Shown one piece after another: positions 6,980 through 14,142 of a DNA stretch of 20,758 nucleotides. Position numbers and translations under genes: made by a program. The stretch comes from JAQGHR01 sp031411935 (GTDB lineage Bacteria > Planctomycetota > Planctomycetia > Isosphaerales > Isosphaeraceae). The DNA is taken from contig JANOBY010000811.1 of the NCBI GenBank assembly GCA_031411935.1, positions 1-20,758 on the forward strand, written 5' to 3'. Every line of letters begins with the position of its first letter. Within the stretch, counting starts at the first letter, position 1. The notes beneath the pieces were generated by a model. That model ran no database searches, was not told the DNA's origin, and saw only the letters and a program-made list of their open reading frames with translations.

Positions 6980-8377
6980 CTAGAATCGGCTCACGTCGAG
7001 GCGTCCCCCGGTCACGGACTTTCGGGCCATGGAGGCCGTGGGGATGGCGTTCCTGAGGATCGCGTCGCGGATCTGCCTGGCGGTCGAGTTCGGGTGCAGC
7101 GAGGCGTAGAGGGCGGCGGCGCCGGTCACGTGGGGCGTGGCCATCGACGTGCCGCTGTAGCTGGAGTAGCCGTTGGCGACCGTGGACCAGATCCCCTGCC
7201 CGGGCGCGGCGATGTCCACCGTCTTCGCCCCGAAGTTCGAGAACGACGCCTTGGCCCCCGAGCTGGTGATCGCGGCCACGGCGATCACCGCGTCGTAGCC
7301 CGCCCCGGCCGTGGTGTTGTAATTGGACGGGTAGCTCGGCACGAGGTCGTTGTTGTCCCCCCGCCCGTCGGCCCCGCCGTTGCCGGCCGCGGCGATGAAC
7401 AGGATGTTCTGCTGGGCCGCGCGGGTGATGGCGTTGAGCATGGCCTGCGAGAACCCGCCCCCGCCCCACGAGTTGTTCGTGGCCACGATGTTCAGGCCGT
7501 GGCGGATCTTGAGGTCGGTGAAGTAGTCGATCGCCCTCACGGCGTTGGCCAGGGTCCCGCCGTTGGAGCCGAGGAACTTGCCCGAGATCATGGTCACGTT
7601 CCAGTTGATCCCGGCCACTCCGGAGCCGTTGCCCCCCCTGGCGCCGATGGTCCCGGCCACGTGCGTCCCGTGGTTGTCCTGGGAGCCGGTGGCCCCCCCG
7701 TCGTAGATCGTGTTGTCGCTGTTGGCGAAGTCCCACCCGTGGACGTCGTCCACGAATCCGTTGCCGTCGTTGTCCTTGCCGTCGACCGGGTCGAAGGGGT
7801 TGGTCCAGACCTGCCCGGCGAGGTCGGGATGGTCGAACTGGAAGCCCTCGTCGATGATCCCCACGTAGACCGAGGACGAGCCCGTCTTGCCCGCGGCCCA
7901 GGCCTCGCCGGCCTGGCTCCCGAAGACGTTGACCTTGGCGGTCTGGTCGCCGTACATGTTCCACATCGAGCCGTTGGAATAATACGTGTCGTTGGACACG
8001 GCGTTCTTGCGGATCGCCGTACTTTCCAGGTCGCGGTTGGCCTCGGCGTAGACCACCAGGGGGCTGGACTGGAGGCTCGCCGCGCCCGCGTCGGCCGTGA
8101 TCCCCTGGCCCAGGATCACCAGGTTCGTGCCGCTGGAATACTCCCCGTCCACGTAGGCCGACAGGGTGTTGAGCAGCCCCTGGACCTTCTGGGCATCGGC
8201 CCCGTCGGCGAACTGAACGAGCACGCTGTTGCCCGCCGAGGGGTTGGCCAGCGGCCACATGCCGTCCAGCCCCGCGCTCAGCAAGGAGCGATCCTCGAGC
8301 GACTCGACCCGCAGGACGACCCGGACGAGGCGGGCCGATCGGCGACGATGGGGGGACAGGGCGATGCCGGACCTCAT
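6980..8377 (-). CDS. S8 family serine peptidase (subtilisin-like), exported
   Basis: A 465-residue subtilisin-family protease. Catalytic residues are D176 (YVGIIDEGFQFDHPDL), H236 (NHGTHVAGTIGA) and S411 (SGTSMATPHVTG), with the oxyanion Asn at N333 (IAAAGNGG). The N-terminus (RRRSARLVRVVLRVESLEDRSLLSA) is the Arg-rich, LEDR-containing segment found on many planctomycete exported proteins; a propeptide of about 120 residues follows (SVLVQFADGADAQKVQGLL). The Asp motif is DEG rather than the usual DTG or DSG. KDNDGNGFVDDVHGWDF is a thermitase/fervidolysin-like Asp-rich loop that could bind Ca2+. GAGGAA lies 8 bases before the ATG. The protein ends directly after the catalytic domain. Confidence 0.93.
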   Translation of the reverse strand: MRSGIALSPHRRRSARLVRVVLRVESLEDRSLLSAGLDGMWPLANPSAGNSVLVQFADGADAQKVQGLLNTLSAYVDGEYSSGTNLVILGQGITADAGAASLQSSPLVVYAEANRDLESTAIRKNAVSNDTYYSNGSMWNMYGDQTAKVNVFGSQAGEAWAAGKTGSSSVYVGIIDEGFQFDHPDLAGQVWTNPFDPVDGKDNDGNGFVDDVHGWDFANSDNTIYDGGATGSQDNHGTHVAGTIGARGGNGSGVAGINWNVTMISGKFLGSNGGTLANAVRAIDYFTDLKIRHGLNIVATNNSWGGGGFSQAMLNAITRAAQQNILFIAAAGNGGADGRGDNNDLVPSYPSNYNTTAGAGYDAVIAVAAITSSGAKASFSNFGAKTVDIAAPGQGIWSTVANGYSSYSGTSMATPHVTGAAALYASLHPNSTARQIRDAILRNAIPTASMARKSVTGGRLDVSRF

Positions 8378-8586
8378 GATGGGCTTCCTCGACCGGGGCG
8401 GAGGCGCGAGGGCACGCCCCGGGCCACCCCCGCAGGATGGGCCGACGCGGCGGGACAGGGTCGCTCCCCTGGAAGAAACCTAGGTCCGCAAATCGAGCCG
8501 TGCGGGGCTCCGCGGCGAGGTCCCGGCCCTGCGCCTCCGCGGGCGATCGGTTTGATGGTCCGTCGCTACATGGGCCGGAACGGTGC
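8378..8586. other. Intergenic region between divergent S8 protease and metK
   Basis: About 210 GC-rich bases between the start of the minus-strand protease and the metK promoter. Apart from the protease's ribosome binding site near 8390, I see no gene, tandem repeat or recognised riboswitch. Confidence 0.5.
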
Positions 8587-8615
8587 TTTACACCGCCAGG
8601 GCCGGGAGCTACACT
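8587..8615 (+). promoter_or_regulatory. Putative sigma70-type promoter for metK
   Basis: TTTACA (8587-8592, 5/6 of the -35 consensus), exactly 17 bases, then TACACT (8610-8615, 4/6 of the -10 consensus). It lies 87 bases before the metK GTG, so the transcript would carry a leader of about 80 bases containing the hairpin at 8634-8660. Confidence 0.5.
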
Positions 8616-8633
8616 CGTGAATCTTCTAAACCA

Positions 8634-8660
8634 CGCCGCCCCCTCCTCTAAAGGGCGGCG
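8634..8660 (+). promoter_or_regulatory. Hairpin in the metK leader
   Basis: CGCCGCCC (8634-8641) pairs with GGGCGGCG (8653-8660) around an 11-base loop, between the putative promoter and the metK ribosome binding site (near 8681-8692). There is no U-tract. I could not match the leader to a SAM-I or SAM-II riboswitch pattern by eye. A regulatory role is inference only. Confidence 0.4.
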
Positions 8661-8701
8661 ATGGGGATGGTTCCCACCCCGGAGGCAGGAGACACCTCGC
8701 T

Positions 8702-9889
8702 GTGTCGCAAGCTAGCCGCTATCTCTTTACCAGTGAATCCGTGTCGATGGGCCATCCCGATAAGATGGCGGATCAGATCTCGGACGGCATCCTCGACGCG
8801 ATCCTCGCCCAGGACCCCAACGCCCGCGTGGCGTGCGAGAGCCTCTTGACGACCGGACTCGTCTGCCTGGCCGGCGAGATCACCACGACCGCCATGGTCG
8901 ATTACCCGAGCGTGGTCCGCCAGATCGTCCGCGAGATCGGCTACACCTCCAGCGACATGGGGTTCGACGCCACCACCTGCGCCGTGATGGTCGCGCTGGG
9001 CAAGCAGTCGCCCGACATCGCCCAGGGCGTTGACGAGGACAGCAGCACCGGCAAGGACATCGGCGCCGGCGACCAGGGCCTCATGTTCGGCTACGCCTCG
9101 AACGAGACGCCCGAGCTCATGCCCCTGCCCATCGCCCTGTCGCACCGGATCATCAACCGGATCACCGAGCTTCGCCAGAACGGCACGATCAAGTGGCTGC
9201 GGCCCGACTCCAAGAGCCAGGTCACGATCGAGTACAAGGACGGCGTGCCCGTCCGCGTGCACACCGTGGTCGTCTCCACCCAGCACTCGCCCGACGTCGA
9301 CCACAAGACCCTCTGCGAGGTCATCCGCACGCAGGTCATCGAGCCCTGCCTGCCCAAGGACCTCTCGACCGAGGGGATCGTCTACCACATCAACCCCACC
9401 GGCAAGTTCGTGGTGGGCGGCCCCCACGGCGACGCCGGGGTGACCGGCCGCAAGATCATCGTGGACACCTACGGGGGGCGGGCCCGCCACGGCGGGGGCG
9501 CCTTCTCCGGCAAGGACCCCACCAAGGTCGACCGCTCCGCCGCCTACATGGCCCGCTACGTGGCCAAGAACGTGGTCGCCACGGGCCTGGCCGACCGCTG
9601 CGAGATCCAGCTGGCCTACGCCATCGGCGTGAGCGAGCCGGTGAGCGTATTCGTGGACACCGAGGGCACCGGCAAGATCTCCGACGCCGAGATCTCCGAG
9701 CTCGTCCGCAAGACCTTCCCGCTCACCCCCGGCGGCATTATCAGCCACCTCAACCTGCGCCGGCCGATCTACCGCAAGACCGCCTCGGGTGGGCACTTCG
9801 GACGCAACGACCCGGACTTCACCTGGGAAAAGACCGACAAGGCCGACGCCCTCAAGAAGGCCGCCGAAGCCCTGGCCGTGACGGCCTGA
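8702..9889 (+). CDS. metK: S-adenosylmethionine synthase (methionine adenosyltransferase)
   Basis: A 395-residue cytosolic enzyme that makes S-adenosylmethionine from methionine and ATP. Signature motifs are present: FTSESVSMGHPDKMADQISD (about 9-28, with H18, D20 and K21 at the ATP/Mg2+ site), GAGDQGLMFGYA (about 121-132) and GGAFSGKDPTKVDRSAAY (about 262-279). Length matches the bacterial family (380-400 residues). Translation starts at GTG 8702, chosen because the SD-like GGAGGCAGGAGA lies 9 bases upstream and homology begins right after MSQASR. A strong hairpin cluster follows the stop. Confidence 0.97.
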   Translation: MSQASRYLFTSESVSMGHPDKMADQISDGILDAILAQDPNARVACESLLTTGLVCLAGEITTTAMVDYPSVVRQIVREIGYTSSDMGFDATTCAVMVALGKQSPDIAQGVDEDSSTGKDIGAGDQGLMFGYASNETPELMPLPIALSHRIINRITELRQNGTIKWLRPDSKSQVTIEYKDGVPVRVHTVVVSTQHSPDVDHKTLCEVIRTQVIEPCLPKDLSTEGIVYHINPTGKFVVGGPHGDAGVTGRKIIVDTYGGRARHGGGAFSGKDPTKVDRSAAYMARYVAKNVVATGLADRCEIQLAYAIGVSEPVSVFVDTEGTGKISDAEISELVRKTFPLTPGGIISHLNLRRPIYRKTASGGHFGRNDPDFTWEKTDKADALKKAAEALAVTA

Positions 9890-9915
9890 TCCTGGCTCGC
9901 GAAGAACGCCAACAG

Positions 9916-9968
9916 AAAAAACGCAAGGTCTCGCGGGCGAGAGGACACCCTCTTGCCCGCGAGACCTT
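9916..9968. terminator. 20-bp terminator hairpin between metK and the RTX-like gene
   Basis: 9925-9944 pairs with 9949-9968 (one G-U pair) around ACAC. On the minus strand the stem is followed after 3 bases by six T (A-run 9916-9921), making an intrinsic terminator for the convergent gene 10148-10969. The stem alone could also stop metK transcription. Confidence 0.75.
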
Positions 9969-9978
9969 CGCATTGGGG

Positions 9979-10009
9979 GAGCAACGCCCGCGAGTCCGGG
10001 GCGTTGCTC
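9979..10009. terminator. Second hairpin in the metK 3' region
   Basis: GAGCAACGCCC (9979-9989) and GGGCGTTGCTC (9999-10009) are perfect 11-base complements with a 9-base loop. A weaker 7-bp stem (10010-10016 with 10033-10039) follows immediately. These are terminator-like structures between convergent genes. Confidence 0.55.
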
Positions 10010-10095
10010 TGCCCGCCAAAAACCCTGAGTAAGCGGGCAGGGACGTCCTACTGGAAATTCCCCGGTGCTTTCCTGTAGCGCCCCCCGCAATCTGG

Positions 10096-10122
10096 CCGGG
10101 TGGGGCGTGTGCCCCGGCCCGG
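10096..10122. terminator. GC hairpin just after the RTX-like gene stop
   Basis: CCGGG-T-GGGGC (10096-10106) pairs with GCCCC-GG-CCCGG (10111-10122) around GTGT. It starts 25 bases past the stop of the minus-strand gene at 10148. No U-tract is seen. Confidence 0.4.
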
Positions 10123-10147
10123 CGGATCCTTCCGGGGTGGATGCCGT

Positions 10148-10969
10148 TTAGAAATTGTACAGGTCCACCTCGGGCGTGACCGAGTAGCGGTCCCGGCCCG
10201 TGCCCCCGTCGGCGATGAGCACGCTGTCGACCCTCACGTTCTGCACCCCGTAGGCGTTCAGCCCGATGAAGTCGTTGCCCGACCCGCCCCGCGCGTCGAT
10301 GTTCAGGAGTCCGAAAGCCACGTCGTCCAGGTCTATCTCCACGTTCACCTGGTCGCGCCCGGACGCGCCGTCGAGGATCATGTCGAGCTTGGAGTCGCCG
10401 TCCAGCGCGATCAGGTTCGAAGCCACCGCGATGTCGTCGTTGCCCGACCCACCGTCCACGTCCATCTGCACGAACGCGTCGAGCAGGTCGCCCAGCAGGG
10501 CGGCGTCATAACGGTCGTTGCCCGAGCCCAGGAACGTGTTCACGACGAGGTCGGCCGAGCGGACCGTCCCCACGTCCACGATGGCCGTGTCGTTGCCCGA
10601 GCCCAGATCCAGGTTCACCGTCCGCGACGAGTCCAGCGAATCCGACAGACGATAGCGCACCCAGTCCGACCCCCCGCGGGTCTCGACCTCGATGCGCGTG
10701 ACGCCGCTGAACAGGACGTCGAAATCGCCGTTCACGTCCTCGTAGGCGCCGTCGCCGAACCGGTTGATGCGGCCGATCACGCCCACGGTGCCGAGCCCGT
10801 CGTCCACGATGTCGAACCGGTTGACGCGGTTGTCGCCCTGGATCACCAGGGTGCCGTCGGCAAGCTGCGTGGCCGAGGTCGAGAGGCAAAGCCGCACCTC
10901 CAGCCCGTCCACGCTCAGCAGGGCGGCGGTGCGGTTCCTTCGCGAGGCGGAATTATGTCGTGAAGTCAT
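10148..10969 (-). CDS. Secreted RTX-like repeat protein
   Basis: A 273-residue protein. I chose ATG 10969 because AGAAGGGG lies a few bases upstream and the typical Arg-rich start (MTSRHNSASRRNRTAALLSV) follows. An upstream in-frame ATG at 11050 lacks this support. The segment LLSVDGLEVRLCLS matches the planctomycete LExRxxLS export motif. From about residue 105 on there are Gly/Asp motifs about every 25-35 residues: LGSGNDTAIV, LGSGNDRYDA, GGSGNDDIAV, GASGRDQVNV, GGSGNDFIGL, GGTGRDRYSV. They fit the RTX GGxGxDxUx calcium-binding pattern, though spaced rather than tandem, so a beta-helical surface protein is likely. No catalytic domain is seen. It converges with metK across a hairpin cluster. 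Confidence 0.75.
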   Translation of the reverse strand: MTSRHNSASRRNRTAALLSVDGLEVRLCLSTSATQLADGTLVIQGDNRVNRFDIVDDGLGTVGVIGRINRFGDGAYEDVNGDFDVLFSGVTRIEVETRGGSDWVRYRLSDSLDSSRTVNLDLGSGNDTAIVDVGTVRSADLVVNTFLGSGNDRYDAALLGDLLDAFVQMDVDGGSGNDDIAVASNLIALDGDSKLDMILDGASGRDQVNVEIDLDDVAFGLLNIDARGGSGNDFIGLNAYGVQNVRVDSVLIADGGTGRDRYSVTPEVDLYNF

Positions 10970-11119
10970 GGTTGACCCCTTCTGGTTCCGGTGGTGATTG
11001 GACTCGGTGCCCTCAGGAATATCCGTAAAGCCGGATCCGAGAGTGCACATTCGGTTCCAAAATTCTCCGTGGAAGGGCCAGAAGCGGGACGCGTCTCGGA
11101 CGAGCGGCCCCGGACCCGC

Positions 11120-11404
11120 TCACTCCGGAACGATCTCGCCCCCGTTCCGGCTCCCGAGGACCCGCCAGACCTCGCGAGAGAGGGTATCGGACGGGAACGC
11201 GACATGGCCGTCGAGGAAAAGCGTGTGGGCGCCATCGGCGTGGCGGCTCCCCGCGGTCCAGGCGCCCAGGAGCTGGGAACCGCCGTTGGTGCAGGGGTTG
11301 CGATTGATGGGCAGGACGTTGTTGGAGAGGGTCATGACCGGGGCGGCAAAGATCCAGTCGGTCCCCTTGCCGGGCTCGTGGATGACGCGAGCGAGGGCCC
11401 TCGA
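11120..11404 (-). pseudogene. C-terminal remnant of a DUF1559 (H-X9-DG) protein
   Basis: About 95 residues on the minus strand read DWIFAAPVMTLSNNVLPINR, then AWTAGSRHADGAHTLFLDGH and WRVLGSRNGGEIVPE, ending at TGA 11120-11122. H-A-D-G-A-H-T-L-F-L-D-G is an exact H-X9-DG motif, the C-terminal hallmark of the prepilin-like DUF1559 proteins abundant in planctomycetes. These are normally about 300-400 residues with an N-terminal GFTLIELLVVIAI pilin helix. Here the N-terminus is missing, and the sequence further upstream (toward 11500) is low-complexity Arg/Pro/Gly translation unlike the family. It is therefore a 5'-truncated relic. Confidence 0.75.
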
Positions 11405-11494
11405 CCTTCGAGACGTTTCGCTCGCGGGGGCGTGTCGGGTAAGCTGTCGTGAGTCCGTTCCGGCCCCTCTCCCCTGTGTGCATGGCGGCCCTCT

Positions 11495-12730
11495 ATGTCG
11501 CTCACGGTTCGCGATTCGGCACTGGACGCCTTCACCCGGTCCTACTCGGCCCGCCCCGAGGTCCTGGGCCTGGCCCCCGGACGCGTGGAGCTCCTGGGCA
11601 ACCACACCGACTATAACGGCGGGCTCGTGATGGCCGCCGCGATCGACCGGTTCACGGCGGTGGCCGGTCGCATGACGGACAAGCGCGAAGCGAACAGCTT
11701 CACCGCCGACCTCGACCAGCGCGACGCGTTCCCGCTGACGGACATCCCCCGGGGCGAGGCCGGGTCGTGGGTCCGCTACGTGAGGGGCGTGGCCTGGGCC
11801 ATGCAGGAGCGGTTCGGCCTCATGGACTCGGGCTTCGACCTGGCCATGGCCGGCGACGTGCCGATCGGCGCGGGGCTCTCCAGCTCCGCGAGCGTGCAGA
11901 GCGCCGTGGCCCTGTTCTTGCTGAAGTCAGGAGTGTTCGGCCCCTCGGCCCCATCCGACCTGGACGACGCGGCCCGGATGGACCTGGCGCACGTGCTCAG
12001 GCGGTCGGAGAACGAGTTCGTGGGCGTGGGCTCGGGGCTCCTGGATCAATTCTCGGTCCTCTTCGGTAAGGAGGACCACGCGCTGGTGCTCGACTGCCGG
12101 TCGCTGGCCTACGAGCGCGTGCCGATGGGGGATCCCGCCCCCGCGATCGTGGTGTGCGACTCCCGGACCTCACGGAGGCTTGCCGACGGCAAGTACAACG
12201 AGCGTCGCGCCGAGTGCGAGCGGGTCGTGGCCTATTTCCAGGCCCTTCACCCCAATCGCGAGATCACGCAGCTGCGCGACCTCACGCACGACGACCTCAC
12301 GGAGGAGTGGCCCCGCCTCGACCCGGTGGGCCGGCTCCGCGCCCGCCACGTCCTGACCGAGAACGACCGCGTGAGCCACGGCGCCCAGGCGCTGAAGGGT
12401 GGCGACCTCGCGGCCTTCGGGCGGCTCATGACGCTCTCGCACGCCTCCAGCCGCGACGACTTCCAGAACAGCTCGCGCGAGCTGGACTTCCTCATCGAGG
12501 TCGCCCAGGCGGCCCCCGGGTTCCTCGGCGGGAAGCTCTCGGGCGCGGGCTGGGCGGGCTGCACGGTGAACCTCGTCGAGAGCGACCGGGCCTCCGCCTT
12601 CGCCGACTTCGTGAAGGGCGGCTACGCCAAACTCAGCGGCCAGGAGCCCATCATCCACATCTGCCACGCGGCAGTAGGGGCCGATGCGGAACGCCTCACC
12701 GCAGATGACGCAGAGGAACACGGATCTTAA
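11495..12730 (+). CDS. galK: Galactokinase (GHMP kinase family)
   Basis: A 411-residue cytosolic kinase that phosphorylates galactose at C1 in the Leloir pathway. Motifs: APGRVELLGNHTDYNGG (27-43), GAGLSSSASVQSAV (126-139, ATP loop), VGSGLLDQFSVLFGK with probable catalytic D184, CRSL (201-204), LTENDRVSHGAQAL and GKLSGAGWAGCTVNLV (346-361). Two sugar/phosphate motifs vary: GEHTDY is GNHTDY (N36), and GGGFGG is GAGWAG. The last 11 residues (LTADDAEEHGS) and the stop are encoded by a palindromic repeat. No strong Shine-Dalgarno sequence precedes the ATG and no other Leloir gene is in view. A related GHMP sugar kinase specificity cannot be excluded. Confidence 0.9.
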   Translation: MSLTVRDSALDAFTRSYSARPEVLGLAPGRVELLGNHTDYNGGLVMAAAIDRFTAVAGRMTDKREANSFTADLDQRDAFPLTDIPRGEAGSWVRYVRGVAWAMQERFGLMDSGFDLAMAGDVPIGAGLSSSASVQSAVALFLLKSGVFGPSAPSDLDDAARMDLAHVLRRSENEFVGVGSGLLDQFSVLFGKEDHALVLDCRSLAYERVPMGDPAPAIVVCDSRTSRRLADGKYNERRAECERVVAYFQALHPNREITQLRDLTHDDLTEEWPRLDPVGRLRARHVLTENDRVSHGAQALKGGDLAAFGRLMTLSHASSRDDFQNSSRELDFLIEVAQAAPGFLGGKLSGAGWAGCTVNLVESDRASAFADFVKGGYAKLSGQEPIIHICHAAVGADAERLTADDAEEHGS

Positions 12731-12780
12731 TTTCTGAACACAAATTCAATCTGTGCCCATCTGCGTCATCTGCGGTGAGG
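12694..12780. repeat. Palindromic repeat copy A, overlapping the end of galK
   Basis: 12694-12714 and 12760-12780 are perfect 21-base inverted repeats; core arms contain CCGCAGATGACGCAGA and TCTGCGTCATCTGCGG. Pairing extends imperfectly inward to CACGGAT (12719-12725) and ATCTGTG (12749-12755). The left arm encodes the last GalK residues, and the galK TAA (12728-12730) lies in the loop. The right-arm sequence recurs at 14112-14143 (copy B). The structure is REP/MITE-like and may also terminate galK. Confidence 0.85.
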
Positions 12781-12834
12781 TCTTTCTCTTCACGCCTTGC
12801 ATTAAGGCCACACACCACTTGAGGAACCTCTCCC

Positions 12835-14031
12835 ATGTTACGCCTGCGTCTTGCTGCGTTGTTCATGCTGCTCACCCCGTCGCTGGGCCTGGCCGAGGTG
12901 TGCATGTCGCCGTATGTGAAGCGACTGGATCGGCCCGAGAAGTACCTCTATGTGTTCTGCGTGGATGCGGACGAGAAGGACAATGACTTCATGATCGTGG
13001 TGGACGTGGACCCCGCGAGCGCCTCGTACAAGAAGATCATCCACACGCTGGACCTCGGCTCGAAGGGCAACGAGACGCATCACTGGGGCTACACCGACGA
13101 CCGCACGAAGATCTGGGCCGGCGGGCTCCTGTCGAGCAAGATTTGGATTATCGACGTGGCGACCGACCCGGCAAAACCCCGGATCGAGACGACCCTGGAC
13201 AACGTGACCGCCGAGACCGGACTCACGGGCCCTCACACGTATTACGCCCTGCCCGGCCGGATGCTCCTCTCGTTCCTGGGCGGGAAGGACGGGGGGCTGC
13301 CCGCGGGCATGGCCGAGTTCACGAATGATGGCAAGTTCATCCGTCGCCTCGACCAGCCGAAGGACGCCCCCTATGGCTACGACCTGGCCGTGAAGCCCGA
13401 GCTCAACCGCATGGTCACCTCCAGCTTCACCCCCATGCGCAACTACAAGAAGCCGTTCAAGGAGATGGACACCAAGGACTTCGGCGACCAGATGGTCGTC
13501 TGGGACTTCAAGGCGCGCAAGCCCTTGCAAGTCGCCCATGCCGGCGCGGCCCCTCTCGAAGTGCGATGGTCGTTGAAAAAAGGCGCGAATTATGGATTCA
13601 CGAACTGCGCGCTCGACAACTCGCTCTGGTTGTTCCGGGGCAAGGACGACGGCTCGTACGAGTTCAAGAAGGTCGCCGACACGGGCCCCCTGCCCGCCGA
13701 CTTGCGCCAGAGCCCCGACGACAAATTCCTCTTCGTGAGCAACTTCGGCGGCGACACGATCCAGCAGTTCGACGTGACCGACCCCGACAAGCCCAGGGTC
13801 TTCAGCGCCGCCAACATCGGCACCCAGCCCAACATGATGCACGTCACGGGCGACGGCAAGCGGATGTACGTGACCAACTCGCTGCTCTCCACGCTCGACC
13901 GCGACGACAAGTTCTGGATCCGCCTGATCGCCATCACCCCCGGTGGCCTGGAGATCCGCGAGGACTTCGACATCGACCTCAATCACTTCCCTACGGGCCC
14001 AGCGCGTGGCCACGACATGCTGGTTAATTGA
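12835..14031 (+). CDS. Selenium-binding protein (SBP56) / methanethiol oxidase family protein
   Basis: A 398-residue protein with a signal peptide (MLRLRLAALFMLLTPSLGLA), so probably periplasmic. It aligns by eye along SELENBP1: VVDVDPASASYKKIIHTLDL, NETHHWGY (H82, H83), SSKIWIIDV, GPHTYYALPG (H134), GYDLAVKPELNRMVTSSF, VVWDFKARKPLQ, APLEVRW, LSPDD-like QSPDDKFLFVSNFGGDTIQQFDV, QPNMMHVTGDGKRMYVTNSL and GPARGHDM near the end. Family members oxidise methanethiol to H2S, H2O2 and formaldehyde in a copper-dependent way. The vertebrate selenium-binding Cys region (YCQVIH) reads YKKIIH here, and the C-terminus is short. GAGGAA lies 8 bases before the ATG. An SCO1 gene follows 46 bases downstream. 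Confidence 0.85.
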   Translation: MLRLRLAALFMLLTPSLGLAEVCMSPYVKRLDRPEKYLYVFCVDADEKDNDFMIVVDVDPASASYKKIIHTLDLGSKGNETHHWGYTDDRTKIWAGGLLSSKIWIIDVATDPAKPRIETTLDNVTAETGLTGPHTYYALPGRMLLSFLGGKDGGLPAGMAEFTNDGKFIRRLDQPKDAPYGYDLAVKPELNRMVTSSFTPMRNYKKPFKEMDTKDFGDQMVVWDFKARKPLQVAHAGAAPLEVRWSLKKGANYGFTNCALDNSLWLFRGKDDGSYEFKKVADTGPLPADLRQSPDDKFLFVSNFGGDTIQQFDVTDPDKPRVFSAANIGTQPNMMHVTGDGKRMYVTNSLLSTLDRDDKFWIRLIAITPGGLEIREDFDIDLNHFPTGPARGHDMLVN

Positions 14032-14036
14032 AGAAT

Positions 14037-14142
14037 CTCACCGCAGATGACGCAGATGATCCCAGATGGAGGATGAAATGAGCCGGCTCCTTTCTCTGAC
14101 TCTGTTTCTCAATCTGTGTTCATCTGCGTCATCTGTGGTGAG
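14037..14142. repeat. Palindromic repeat copy B, overlapping the SCO1 start
   Basis: Arms 14037-14067 and 14112-14142 are complementary at 28 of 31 positions, with the same core as copy A (CCGCAGATGACGCAGATG left, CATCTGCGTCATCTG right). The loop (14068-14111) contains the GGAGG ribosome binding site and the ATG of the SCO1 gene. The right arm encodes signal-peptide residues 12-22. Confidence 0.85.

Noticed and set aside
6854..8620. A 588-codon plus-strand frame over the S8 protease
   Set aside because: It is antisense to a gene with a complete Asp/His/Ser triad and has no domain character of its own.
8662..8679. Small palindrome GGGGATGGTTCCCACCCC as a second metK leader stem
   Set aside because: The pairing leaves a two-base loop and central mismatches, so a stable stem is unlikely.
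8648..10090. A 480-codon minus-strand frame over metK
   Set aside because: It is antisense to the clearly recognisable metK and has low-complexity composition. Its open length is explained by GC-rich codon structure.
12838..14013. A 391-codon minus-strand frame over the SBP56 gene
   Set aside because: It is a mirror of the real gene, with no motifs and Gly/Val/His-rich composition.
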